Part shown: positions 32,950 through 41,642 of the stretch, piece by piece
Layout of the letters: each line of letters begins with the position of its first letter
Numbering within the stretch: the first letter of the stretch is position 1
Source of the DNA: Frigoriflavimonas asaccharolytica
GTDB lineage: Bacteria; Bacteroidota; Bacteroidia; Flavobacteriales; Weeksellaceae
Length of the DNA: 64,000 bases
NCBI RefSeq assembly: GCF_013294015.1
Contig: NZ_JABSNO010000004.1
Location: 47,468 to 111,467, forward strand
Direction of reading: 5' to 3'
Program-made: the position numbers and the translations under genes
The notes under the pieces: model-generated
What the model saw: only the letters and a program-made list of their open reading frames with translations
Told to the model about the DNA's origin: nothing
Databases searched by the model: none

Positions 32950-35252
32950 ATATAGGTTCAACTACTAAAGGTGGCGTATGTGGGATATCTCCATTACGCA
33001 AACACCGCTCTACGATAGCAGATGCAACTGGAATATATGGAGAAGTAGAATACAAAATATTCTATGGCAATCAAAATACTTCTTGTAGTGCTAGAAAGCC
33101 AATAATAATAGTAGATGGCTTTGATCCGGACGATAGTAGACGTATTTCCTTCGCAGATTGTCAGAATGATGCGAGATGTGTCGATGCAAATCCAAATTTA
33201 ACAGAGGGTAATTATTTATCAATTGAAAGACTAATGAGATACAATAATGGAACAACTAACCAACCTTCTTTAATTGAAGATTTAAACCAAGAAAATTTCG
33301 ATGTCATTTTAGTAAACTTTCCGTATTATAATAAAATTGAAAACAATCCAAATTCTGAACAAATATGCGCTGGAGCAGATGATATTTTTAGAAATGGTAA
33401 AACATTCGCTTCCTTCATTCAAAAAATAAATACAGATCTGCAATCTGTAGGAAGTACAGAAAAATTGGTAGTTGTAGGTCCGAGTATGGGTGGTCTTATT
33501 ACAAGATATGCTTTGTCTTATTTAGAAAAGCAAGGTATAAATCATAATACAAAACTGTGGGTTTCTATGGATAGTCCGCACAAAGGTGCCAATATACCAC
33601 TTGCTGTGCAGCAAGATATCTGGTTCTTTGGTAAAAAACTAAAACAGTTGAAAGCAAATCTGCAATTCGATAATACATTGCATTCGAAAGCCGCCGAACA
33701 GATGTTGATTGATATTATAGATTTTAATGGGTCGCCAACCAAAAATGTTAAAAACGATGCATTTCAAAGTGAAATGAACGCTAATGGTGTTTCTGGTTCC
33801 TCTGGCTTTCCTGTATCGTTTGGTATAAAAAATATAGCAATAGCAAATGGCTCACTTGCAGGAATATTGAATGTACAACCAAAAGAAAACTTTTTACATA
33901 TTGCTGCAAGTGCTAAAATAAGACTTTTCGGAATAAGAGTTGGTAGAAAGAGAATTTTTAATTTAAATAATTTTTACATGCCAAATTTTGGAAGTAGCAC
34001 TGTTTTAACTCAACTTCAAGGCAGAAACCCAGATGAAAATGTGGGTGATACATCTTATAGCACTACAATAAATTCATGGTGGAATGCAAATGGCAGTATG
34101 GATGCTGTTCCTGGTGGATCAACGAATTCTTCCAATGATTTAAAAGATATAGTGAATGGAAGTTTAAATAATCAAAATGCATTTACATTTCCTATTCCTG
34201 GTATCTATTGGTTAACAACTGATAGTAATTTAATAATAGATAATATAGTTCCTACTAATCAAACTTCTATTTTAAGTCCGCAATCGTTTATACCAACCCA
34301 TTCTTCTTTAAGTACAACTGGTTTTTCAAATTGGTATCAGCCAATAAATAAAAACATTGTTTGTTCTGGACAAACACCATTTAATAGTTTTTTTGGTGAA
34401 GGAGTAAATATGGAACATGTAACATTTTCTAATAATATGGTGACATGGTTGAAAAATAATATTGTGAATGGTTTGCAATCTCCTTGGTTTCCAATTGAAG
34501 ATTCTGCACTATCTGGCGCCGATATAATTTGTGAAAATTCTACAAGCACCTACAGTTTTTCAGATATTTGTAAACTTCCAAGTGGTGCAAATTGGACATT
34601 GAATAATAATTTTGCTCAAATTGTTTCATCCACTGCTTCAAGTGTAACACTTAAAGGTCTTTTAAATGGTGGTATTACACTGACGGCTACATTTCAAAAC
34701 GGACAAACATTAACAAAAAAAATCTGGATTGGTAAACCAAAAGTATATGTAAGTCAGGATCTTGTAGATTACGTGCATGCAACCTTAAAAAGTGAAGACC
34801 CAAATGTAACCTTGGCAGAACAAGGTGTAAATCCTACTGATGTAATTTGGAGAAGATTGTCTAATAATCTAACACAAATAGGTTACAAATATTTCTTCCC
34901 TACATTTACCAATCCCATTCCTGTAGAAGTGAAGGCTACCAATCTTTGTGGTACTACTACCTTGCAATATACAATAGAATACGAATCTCCTTGTGGAGAG
35001 TATAAAATAGCGAAATATACTGGAGAAGCTACTTATAAATTTGTAGATCCTTGCCCACCAGAACAGAATAGAATATCGAATGATGGTGGAAGTGAAAATA
35101 AAATCATTGAAATATCGGATATTTATGGCAGAGTAGTATTAAGAACAAATAAAGATATTTTTGATATTTCTAAACAACCAATTGGTACGTACTACGTAAG
35201 AGTAATCAAAAATGGAAAAATAATACATACCCAAACATTACTAAAGAATTAA
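32928..35252 (+). CDS. Lipase/esterase-like domain with T9SS C-terminal sorting domain (frameshifted half)
   Basis: The frame opens with a TTG and runs 774 residues. Its start is internal to the ancestral gene. It has an alpha/beta-hydrolase domain: PIIIVDGFDPDD, then the nucleophile elbow VVGPSMGGLITRYAL with Ser186, then SMDSPHKGANIPLAVQ. This resembles PGAP1-like lipases. A central region with an EHVTF-like His segment follows. The last 70 or so residues (IIEISDIYGRVVLRTN through GTYYVRVIKNGKI) are a type A T9SS sorting domain. Without the upstream signal peptide this half would not be exported, so the locus is probably inactive unless the shift is an error. Confidence 0.8.
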   Translation: MLSKKIVDIGSTTKGGVCGISPLRKHRSTIADATGIYGEVEYKIFYGNQNTSCSARKPIIIVDGFDPDDSRRISFADCQNDARCVDANPNLTEGNYLSIERLMRYNNGTTNQPSLIEDLNQENFDVILVNFPYYNKIENNPNSEQICAGADDIFRNGKTFASFIQKINTDLQSVGSTEKLVVVGPSMGGLITRYALSYLEKQGINHNTKLWVSMDSPHKGANIPLAVQQDIWFFGKKLKQLKANLQFDNTLHSKAAEQMLIDIIDFNGSPTKNVKNDAFQSEMNANGVSGSSGFPVSFGIKNIAIANGSLAGILNVQPKENFLHIAASAKIRLFGIRVGRKRIFNLNNFYMPNFGSSTVLTQLQGRNPDENVGDTSYSTTINSWWNANGSMDAVPGGSTNSSNDLKDIVNGSLNNQNAFTFPIPGIYWLTTDSNLIIDNIVPTNQTSILSPQSFIPTHSSLSTTGFSNWYQPINKNIVCSGQTPFNSFFGEGVNMEHVTFSNNMVTWLKNNIVNGLQSPWFPIEDSALSGADIICENSTSTYSFSDICKLPSGANWTLNNNFAQIVSSTASSVTLKGLLNGGITLTATFQNGQTLTKKIWIGKPKVYVSQDLVDYVHATLKSEDPNVTLAEQGVNPTDVIWRRLSNNLTQIGYKYFFPTFTNPIPVEVKATNLCGTTTLQYTIEYESPCGEYKIAKYTGEATYKFVDPCPPEQNRISNDGGSENKIIEISDIYGRVVLRTNKDIFDISKQPIGTYYVRVIKNGKIIHTQTLLKN

Positions 35253-35302
35253 ATAAATGAAAAAATAATGCATAAACATAACCAATAAATAGGCTATAAT
35301 TC

Positions 35303-35332
35303 ATAAACGAGTAGAAATTTCTACTCGTTTAT
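35303..35332. terminator. Perfect 30-bp palindrome, terminator of the lipase-like gene
   Basis: ATAAACGAGTAGAAA (35303-35317) is followed at once by its exact reverse complement (35318-35332), with a TTTATTAT tail. It lies 51 bp after the stop codon and fits a rho-independent terminator, although the AAATTT centre and lack of a spacer are unusual. Confidence 0.7.
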
Positions 35333-35375
35333 TATGAAAACTAAATTTTAAAAAATTAAATAAAAATTAAATTCG

Positions 35376-35383
35376 TATTTTTG
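35376..35383 (+). promoter_or_regulatory. Candidate -7 box for the thiolase gene
   Basis: TATTTTTG is an exact TAnnTTTG match ending 16 bp before the thiolase ATG. This implies a very short leader. The upstream sequence is too AT-rich to pick a -33 element. Confidence 0.45.
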
Positions 35384-35399
35384 ATTCATAAGAAAATTT

Positions 35400-36614
35400 A
35401 TGAAAGAAGCATTTATAATAGACGGAACCAGATCTGCAATCGGGAATTTTAAAGGGAGTTTGGCTGCCGTGAGAACAGATGATTTGATGGCAAGCGTTAT
35501 TAAAAATTTAATAAAGAAAAATCCAGAATTACCTTTAAATAAAATAGATGATGTCATCATTGGTTGTGCCAATCAAGCAGGAGAAGACAATAGAAACGTG
35601 GCAAGAATGGCTTCGCTTTTGGCTGGTTTGCCATGGGAAGTTCCAGGAGAAACGGTGAACAGACTTTGTGCATCTGGAATGTCGGCAATTGTGCAAGCAT
35701 ACAGAGCAATAAAATCTGGTGAAGGAGATTTATTTATTTCTGGCGGTGTAGAAGGTATGAGCAGAGCGCCTTATGTAATTTCTAAAACCTCATCGGCTTT
35801 TGGTACAGATTCTAAAATGTATGATAGCAGTTTTGGGTGGAGATTCATCAACCCAGAAATGGCAAAATTATACGGAACAGAAGCCATGGGAAATACGGCA
35901 GAAAATTTGGCTCAATTGTATAAAATTAGCAGAGAAGAACAAGATGAATTTGCTTATCAATCTCAAATGAAAGCTAGCGCTGCACAAAATAGGGGAAGAT
36001 TTGCGGAAGAAATTTCTGAAATTTCCATTCCTCAAAGAAAAAAAGATGATTTAATAATTAAAATAGACGAATTTATAAGACCAGAGACCACACTAGAAGT
36101 TTTGGCAAAATTGCGTCCCGCTTTTTTAAAGGAAAATGGAAGCGTAACCGCCGGAAATTCTTCTGGATTGAATGATGGTGCAGCTGCAGTTTTGATAGCT
36201 TCTAATGATGGCTTGAAAAATTATAATTTGAAACCATTGGTAAGAATTGTCAGTTCTGCAGTGGTAGGTGTAGAACCAAGAATAATGGGAATTGGTCCTG
36301 TAGAAGCTAGTCAATTAGCTTTAAAAAGAGCCGGACTTTCTTGGAATGATATAGATGTGATAGAATTGAATGAAGCTTTTGCCGCGCAAAGTATTGCTTG
36401 TTTGAAGGAATTAAAAATAGAAAATAATGATCCTCGGGTAAACATCAATGGCGGTGCAATTGCTCTTGGACATCCACTGGGAATGTCTGGTACAAGAATT
36501 ACGTATTCTGCAGCTTTAGAACTTCAAAGAACTGGAAAAAGATATGCGTTGGCAACGATGTGTATTGGAGTTGGACAAGGCTACGCGATTATTTTGGAGA
36601 ATATGAATTTCTAA
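35400..36614 (+). CDS. Thiolase (acetyl-CoA/3-oxoadipyl-CoA acyltransferase)
   Basis: The 404-residue cytoplasmic enzyme has all thiolase residues: nucleophile Cys90 in NRLCASGM, NEAFAAQS, the His motif GGAIALGHPLGMSGTR, and the second Cys in TMCIGVGQG. The FGWRFINP segment and overall length are like 3-oxoadipyl-CoA thiolases (PcaF/PaaJ), so cleavage of 3-oxoadipyl-CoA or 3-ketoacyl-CoA is possible as well as acetoacetyl-CoA formation. No other aromatic-degradation genes are nearby. It stands alone between two terminators. Confidence 0.93.
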   Translation: MKEAFIIDGTRSAIGNFKGSLAAVRTDDLMASVIKNLIKKNPELPLNKIDDVIIGCANQAGEDNRNVARMASLLAGLPWEVPGETVNRLCASGMSAIVQAYRAIKSGEGDLFISGGVEGMSRAPYVISKTSSAFGTDSKMYDSSFGWRFINPEMAKLYGTEAMGNTAENLAQLYKISREEQDEFAYQSQMKASAAQNRGRFAEEISEISIPQRKKDDLIIKIDEFIRPETTLEVLAKLRPAFLKENGSVTAGNSSGLNDGAAAVLIASNDGLKNYNLKPLVRIVSSAVVGVEPRIMGIGPVEASQLALKRAGLSWNDIDVIELNEAFAAQSIACLKELKIENNDPRVNINGGAIALGHPLGMSGTRITYSAALELQRTGKRYALATMCIGVGQGYAIILENMNF

Positions 36615-36650
36615 AATTTTCACCTCATATTTAATTATTAAAACAAGAAA

Positions 36651-36673
36651 AAGCGGTAAAAATTTTACCGCTT
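36651..36673. terminator. Bidirectional terminator between thiolase and barrel genes
   Basis: AAGCGGTAAAA (36651-36661) and TTTTACCGCTT (36663-36673) are exact reverse complements separated by one base. It sits between convergent genes, 37 bp after one stop and 24 bp before the other. Confidence 0.8.
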
Positions 36674-36696
36674 ATTTCTATATAATTACAAAAAAT

Positions 36697-37371
36697 TTAT
36701 TCAAAGATGTAAGCAAGACCTATGCTTACTACATGTTCTGTTTTCTTTTTGCTGATATTTGGATCTGTTCCTGGTTCGTTTCTAAGACCTTTGTAGATGT
36801 CAGAAAGTCCCATATCGTATTTTAAAGCTAATTCTAATTGTCTTTTGTAGCTATAACCTAATCCAAATCCGAGCGCGAAATTAAAACTACTTGCTTTTCC
36901 GTTCACGTTTCCTGTACCTGGAATATCCAAACCTTCTTCTGTGTAGTAAGGTTTAGATGGATCTGTAACTTTTTGATCAATTAAAAAATTAAATCTTGGT
37001 CCTGCCATTGCAAAAAATTCTGATTCTGCTTCAGAAAAATATCCTTTGAAATAAACTGGAACACTAACGTAAGAATTAGAATAAATTGCATCGTAACCAG
37101 GAGTTCCTTTTGCGTCTTTATCTTTTCCCGTTTCTCCAGCTCCATAAAAAACAACCTCTGGTTGTATATAGAATTGGTTATTTTTATCTACAGGAATTAA
37201 TGCTAAACCACCCGCTTGAAATCCGTAAATAGGACCAGATGGATTGTGTGCATTTCTTACTCTAGAATAGTTACCACCAATGGTTACACCATATCTTGTG
37301 CTGCTTAAATCTACTTGCGCAAAAGAAAATGTGGAAACCAGAACTAAACTTGCTAATATAAATTTTTTCAT
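36697..37371 (-). CDS. Outer membrane beta-barrel (porin-like) protein
   Basis: The 224-residue product has a signal peptide ending FSFAQ and an eight-strand-type barrel pattern (YGVTIGGNYSRVRNAHN, SFNFALGFGLGYSYKRQLEL, HVVSIGLAYIFE). The C-terminal Phe-Glu and the spacing fit the OMP_b-brl_2 family. The function is unknown. It ends at a shared terminator and starts 13 bp from the sucD stop, on the same strand, so it may be co-transcribed with sucD. Confidence 0.8.
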   Translation of the reverse strand: MKKFILASLVLVSTFSFAQVDLSSTRYGVTIGGNYSRVRNAHNPSGPIYGFQAGGLALIPVDKNNQFYIQPEVVFYGAGETGKDKDAKGTPGYDAIYSNSYVSVPVYFKGYFSEAESEFFAMAGPRFNFLIDQKVTDPSKPYYTEEGLDIPGTGNVNGKASSFNFALGFGLGYSYKRQLELALKYDMGLSDIYKGLRNEPGTDPNISKKKTEHVVSIGLAYIFE

Positions 37372-37384
37372 CGTATGTGTTTTT

Positions 37385-38257
37385 TTATGCTAAAATTTTG
37401 GCAACAGTAACGCCAATATCTGCAGGAGAATCTACTACATGTATTCCGTTTTCTCTCATGATTGCCATTTTTGCTTGTGCCGTATCTTCATCTCCACCTA
37501 CAATTGCACCTGCATGTCCCATTGTTCTACCTTTTGGCGCGGTTTGTCCTGCGATAAAACCAACAACTGGTTTAGTAGATCCAGATTCTTTGTACCATCT
37601 TGCAGCTTCTGCTTCTAGATTTCCGCCGATTTCTCCGATCATTACTACTGCTTCCGTTTCTGGATCGTTGATGAATAATTCTAATGCTTCTTTGGTAGTG
37701 GTTCCGATGATAGGATCTCCACCAATACCGATAGCTGTAGAAACTCCAAAACCAGCTTTCACAACTTGATCAGCAGCTTCATAAGTTAAAGTTCCAGATT
37801 TTGAAACAATACCGATTTTTCCTTTTTTGAAAACGAAACCTGGCATGATACCAATTTTTGCTTCGTCTGAAGTGATGATTCCTGGACAGTTTGGCCCAAT
37901 CAATCTGCTTTTTCTTGTCGCTAAGTATGCTTTTACTTTTACCATATCAGCAACTGGAATTCCTTCTGTAATACAAACGATAACTGCAATTCCTGCTTCT
38001 GCAGCTTCCATTATTGCATCTGCAGCAAAAGCTGGTGGTACAAAAATAATACTTACATTGGCACCTGCTTTTTCTACAGATTCTGCCACTGTATTAAAAA
38101 CTGGTTTACCCAAATGCTCAGAACCACCTTTTCCTGGGGTAACACCACCAATTACTTGTGTTCCGTACTCAATCATTTGTCCTGCGTGAAAGGTACCTTC
38201 GTTTCCGGTAAAACCTTGTACTACTACTTTAGAATCTTTGTTTACTAATACTGACAT
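37385..38257 (-). CDS. sucD: Succinyl-CoA synthetase alpha subunit
   Basis: The ATG at 38257 gives the standard 290-residue product starting [20 protein letters not shown]; the longer frame would use a TTG and has no family match. The CoA-binding domain ([18 protein letters not shown]) comes first, and the ligase domain carries the phospho-His in [13 protein letters not shown]. With SucC it makes ATP or GTP from succinyl-CoA in the TCA cycle. sucC is not next to it, as is normal in Flavobacteria. It lies at the end of the lipid A operon region, separated by two accessory genes. Confidence 0.95.
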   Translation of the reverse strand: MSVLVNKDSKVVVQGFTGNEGTFHAGQMIEYGTQVIGGVTPGKGGSEHLGKPVFNTVAESVEKAGANVSIIFVPPAFAADAIMEAAEAGIAVIVCITEGIPVADMVKVKAYLATRKSRLIGPNCPGIITSDEAKIGIMPGFVFKKGKIGIVSKSGTLTYEAADQVVKAGFGVSTAIGIGGDPIIGTTTKEALELFINDPETEAVVMIGEIGGNLEAEAARWYKESGSTKPVVGFIAGQTAPKGRTMGHAGAIVGGDEDTAQAKMAIMRENGIHVVDSPADIGVTVAKILA

Positions 38258-38452
38258 GTAATTTATTTTTTTTAAATGAATTTTTACAAATTTACAAATT
38301 TTGTTTTTAATATGCTCCTTTTGCAAAATTAAAAAACGACCAATATTTGATCGTCTTTATCTTTTTTCGAAAGTCTATAAAAAATTTAATTGTAGCAAAA
38401 GTATTATACTAAATTAAATAATAAATATTTTATGAATTTATAATTTGTATAT

Positions 38453-39211
38453 TCACTCCCATTCATATTTTGTCTCTACTCCAAATCTATTACTGGGCAC
38501 TATAGATGTTCTAGTAGAACCCATCGGTGTAACTTTTTGAAGCTTCTTTTGAAATTTTGCACCATCTTCATCTTTCAAATTCACGAAATCTTTCATTTGG
38601 ATTTTATTGTATTGATTTAGCTTTGGTTTAAAATTTATCTGCTCTTTATTATCTAAATCTACTGATTCTACTTTCCATAAATCATAATCTTTGCCTTCAA
38701 CTCTTACATCTAAAATTAAACCTGGCAGTCCAAAAAATTTATATGGTCCAGAAGAATATGGAATTTCTTTTGAAAAATATGCAATTATCTTAGAACCTCT
38801 AAAAACAGCTTCAGCTTTATAACATAAAAAACCAGCAAATGTTTTTGAATTTTTATAATCAATTTTCCAGTTTGGTCGTGGCACGTTTTGATCATAAACA
38901 AAATAAGTATTTTCACCGATAATATCAAGATAAACAAAATCCTTTTGAGTTATAATATTTAAATCTGATATAAAATACAATGCTTTTGATTCTAAATTTG
39001 CAGATCCATTAGGATTTAAATTATTAGAATTTCTAGAATTAGAAATTAAAGAATCTTGAATTGAAATGACGTTCCCTTTTTTATTTATATATAAATTTTC
39101 GTAAATAGTAACAATTGGTGATCTTACATATTTATATTTAACTTTTATCTGCTGTGCATTTAAAATAATTGAAGAGAAAATAAAAATTATAAAAGCTAAT
39201 ATTAATTTCAT
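38453..39211 (-). CDS. GLPGLI family protein
   Basis: The 252-residue product has a signal peptide ending LNAQ. The eponymous motif is complete: SSGPYKFFGLPGLILDVR near residue 155. Upstream are the usual YKYVRSPIVTIYENLYI and CYKAEAVFRGSKIIAYFS strands. The family is restricted to Bacteroidetes, is often found in several copies, and has no known role; export to the periplasm or surface is likely. It lies with the DUF6624 gene between lpxD2 and sucD, where related genomes often have no genes, so this may be an insertion. Confidence 0.9.
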   Translation of the reverse strand: MKLILAFIIFIFSSIILNAQQIKVKYKYVRSPIVTIYENLYINKKGNVISIQDSLISNSRNSNNLNPNGSANLESKALYFISDLNIITQKDFVYLDIIGENTYFVYDQNVPRPNWKIDYKNSKTFAGFLCYKAEAVFRGSKIIAYFSKEIPYSSGPYKFFGLPGLILDVRVEGKDYDLWKVESVDLDNKEQINFKPKLNQYNKIQMKDFVNLKDEDGAKFQKKLQKVTPMGSTRTSIVPSNRFGVETKYEWE

Positions 39212-39367
39212 ATTAATTTAATTTAAAAACTGAAAGTAATTCAGCTAAGAATTCCTTTCAGTGTTACAAAAATAGTTATATTAAAATAAAATTTACCATT
39301 TGAAATGGTAAATTAGTTAATCTTCATAAATGAATTTGGTTTTTTTTAAAAAAAGTAATGAAAAATC

Positions 39368-40039
39368 TTATTCAAACACTTTTGGTTCTGTAATTCCTTG
39401 TTTTATAAAAAATTCTTTATTCATTTCAAAATGTCGTATTGTCATCTCATTATGATACTCTTTAAAAGTTGGCAAACCATATTCTAACCTCAATTTGTCG
39501 ATATTCAAACTATCTGACAATCCAATTTTAGGAATAGCTTGACCACTTTCATTATACGTGAGTTGAGTGCCAAACCTTTGTTTTTTGTTTTTATTAGTAG
39601 CTACCCTATCTTCCAACAAGGCATAATGACTTTTTTCAGCGTTATTTTTCTTAATTTCTTTTTCTAAAACTTTCAAAATTTTCTTTTGAAATGGTACGTC
39701 ATTATCAGCATGTTGAATACTTATCCAAAATTTATACGAATTTTCTTCTCCAACTTGTTCAAAACCTAGATAACCATATTTATTATAAAGATTTTTTACT
39801 CGTATCTGGTTATCTAAACCAACACTATCTCTTTTATCTTCAAATAATTTCCAAGCTTCATCAGAACCATATTTTGCAATCCAATCTTTTGGTGGGATTC
39901 CAGCATATTTTTGATCAATCGCTTCAATGTAATTTAATTCTGAAATTATATTTTTCCTATCCGAATTTGAAATTTTATGTACTGAATTGCAACTAGATAT
40001 AAATAAATATAGAAAAATTAAAAGATAATATTTATTCAT
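39368..40039 (-). CDS. DUF6624-like lipoprotein
   Basis: The 223-residue product starts with a lipoprotein signal with lipobox ISSC (Cys 17). The core WISIQHADNDVPFQKKILKV, YALLEDRVATNK and RFGTQLTYNESG is the DUF6624 pattern; in this family the HAD and Q-F-G-TQ residues are strongly conserved. The function is unknown. It ends 156 bp from the GLPGLI gene on the same strand and starts 12 bp after the lpxD2 stop, so it may be read from the lipid A operon. Confidence 0.8.
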   Translation of the reverse strand: MNKYYLLIFLYLFISSCNSVHKISNSDRKNIISELNYIEAIDQKYAGIPPKDWIAKYGSDEAWKLFEDKRDSVGLDNQIRVKNLYNKYGYLGFEQVGEENSYKFWISIQHADNDVPFQKKILKVLEKEIKKNNAEKSHYALLEDRVATNKNKKQRFGTQLTYNESGQAIPKIGLSDSLNIDKLRLEYGLPTFKEYHNEMTIRHFEMNKEFFIKQGITEPKVFE

Positions 40040-40051
40040 TGCTAAATTTGC

Positions 40052-40960
40052 TTAGTCTTTTAACAATCTTCTAATTTTGGCTTCTTTTTTCAAATATTCT
40101 TTGAATTCTTCAGCTAAAAGTCCGAAATAAGTTCCCTTTTTTAGATCTTTATTCACACCGGTTTTGCCCAAAAGTACAGTTCCTTTTTCTACACGAACTC
40201 CAGAAGCCATCCCAACTTGTCCCCAAACGGTAACCTCATCTTCGATGATACAACATCCTGCGATACCAACGAGGGAAGCAATCAAAACTTTTTTACCGAT
40301 GATGGTATCATGACCGATTTGTATTTGATTATCCAAAATAGAACCTTGGCCGATAATGGTAGAATCTGTAACACCACGATCGATCGTGCAATTACAACCT
40401 ATTTCTACATTATTCTCGATGATCACATTTCCGACAGATTTTAGTTTGTCGAAGTTTCCATCTAATTTTCTGTAATAAAATGCATCGCCGCCGAGAACAG
40501 TTCCGCTTTGGATAAGCACATTATCACCGATTACTGTTTTATCACCAATGACAACATTAGGCAAAATCTGACAGTTTTTTCCAATTACCACATCATTTCC
40601 CACAACTACACTTGGATGAATAAAGGTGTTCTCCCCTACTTCTACATTGTGCAATTCTTTGGTGAAATTCCAAATTTTCGTGAAATGCGTATTGATAAAA
40701 TTAAAATCCCGAAAAGGATCGTCTGAAATTAAAAGTGCTTTTCCCTCTGGGCAATCTACTTTTTTGTCTATTAAAATAATAGTTGCGTCAGAATTTAGGG
40801 CTTTGTCGTAATATTTTGGGTGATTTACGAAAACAATTTCTCCAGCTTTTACGCGGTGAATTTCGTTGGTTCCTAGAACTTCAAAATTTTCTGCACCAAC
40901 CATTTCTGCGTTGATTAATTTTGAAATAGCCTGAAGCGTTTGTGGTTGGTTGAAGGTCAT
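40052..40960 (-). CDS. Second LpxD-like UDP-3-O-acyl-glucosamine N-acyltransferase
   Basis: The 302-residue protein has an N-terminal uridine-binding-like domain, then left-handed beta-helix hexapeptides (VVVGNDVVIGKNCQILPNVV), and the catalytic-His area NQIQIGHDTIIGKK. It resembles LpxD but is a paralog of the lpxD gene at 43821. Bacteroidetes often keep this second copy after efp. Whether it acylates lipid A precursor or another UDP-sugar is not known. The leader contains the strong hairpin at 40973-41019. Confidence 0.82.
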   Translation of the reverse strand: MTFNQPQTLQAISKLINAEMVGAENFEVLGTNEIHRVKAGEIVFVNHPKYYDKALNSDATIILIDKKVDCPEGKALLISDDPFRDFNFINTHFTKIWNFTKELHNVEVGENTFIHPSVVVGNDVVIGKNCQILPNVVIGDKTVIGDNVLIQSGTVLGGDAFYYRKLDGNFDKLKSVGNVIIENNVEIGCNCTIDRGVTDSTIIGQGSILDNQIQIGHDTIIGKKVLIASLVGIAGCCIIEDEVTVWGQVGMASGVRVEKGTVLLGKTGVNKDLKKGTYFGLLAEEFKEYLKKEAKIRRLLKD

Positions 40961-40972
40961 ATTTTTGTTTGT

Positions 40973-41019
40973 TAGTTGATGGTTGTCGGTTGATAGTTTG
41001 CACCGATAACCATCAACTA
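40973..41019. repeat. Hairpin repeat between efp and lpxD2
   Basis: TAGTTGATGGTTGTCGGT (40973-40990) pairs with ACCGATAACCATCAACTA (41002-41019) over 18 positions with one G-U pair, around an 11-base loop. Each arm is built of GTTGATGGTTG-like words. It fills a short gap inside a co-directional operon, so it is transcribed between the efp and lpxD2 coding parts. Confidence 0.85.
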
Positions 41020-41030
41020 GAAACTGATAA

Positions 41031-41594
41031 CTACTTTACTCTTTCCAAGTAACTTCCGTCTTCTGTGTTTACTTTTATTTTGTCTCCAGCTTCGATGAAC
41101 AATGGAACATTTACAATTGCGCCAGTTTCCAAAGTAGCTCTTTTCAAAGCATTTGTAGCAGTGTTTCCTTTTACGCCTGGATCTGCTTCTATTATTTCTA
41201 GATAAACTGTTGGTGGAATTTCTGCAGAAAGTGGAGATTCATCTTCTTCTTTTAAAATGATCGTTACTTCTTCTCCTGCTTTCATAAATTGAGAATTTTC
41301 AATCATTTCCTTACCAATGTAAAGTTGAGAGAAATCGTCGTTATTCATAAAGTGGAAACCATTTTCATCATCATATAAATATTGAAATTTACGGGTGATT
41401 ACTTTTACTTCGTCTATTTTGTTACCTGCAGAAAAGGTGTTTTCTAGAACTTTTCCGTTGGTTACACTTCTTAATTTTGTACGTACAAATGCAGGACCTT
41501 TACCTGGTTTTACGTGCATAAATTCTATTACTTTGAAAATATCGTTGTTAAATTCAATACAAAGTCCTTTTTTAATATCTCCGCTTGTTGCCAT
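41031..41594 (-). CDS. efp: Elongation factor P
   Basis: The 187-residue protein has the three beta-barrel domains of EF-P. The ribosome-facing loop reads HVKPGKGPAF, so the tip residue is Lys, which is the residue that gets beta-lysylated or otherwise modified in many bacteria. ITRKFQYLYDDENGFHFMN and the C-terminal GDKIKVNTEDGSYLERVK are standard. It relieves stalling at polyproline stretches. It lies within the lpx operon between lpxA and lpxD2, a conserved Bacteroidetes arrangement. No modification-enzyme gene is in the window. Confidence 0.96.
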   Translation of the reverse strand: MATSGDIKKGLCIEFNNDIFKVIEFMHVKPGKGPAFVRTKLRSVTNGKVLENTFSAGNKIDEVKVITRKFQYLYDDENGFHFMNNDDFSQLYIGKEMIENSQFMKAGEEVTIILKEEDESPLSAEIPPTVYLEIIEADPGVKGNTATNALKRATLETGAIVNVPLFIEAGDKIKVNTEDGSYLERVK

Positions 41595-41608
41595 TTTTAT
41601 TTTTTATA

Positions 41609-41637
41609 ATTGATGATTGATTATGTTTGATTGATTC
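41609..41637. repeat. TTGATGATTGATTATGTTTG word repeat between lpxA and efp
   Basis: The short gap holds GATGATTGATTATG and GATTGATTC words like those in the arsC leader at 25808-25836. The words resemble the arms of the larger hairpin at 40973-41019, so it may be a worn copy of that family. Confidence 0.4.
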
Positions 41638-41642
41638 TAAAT

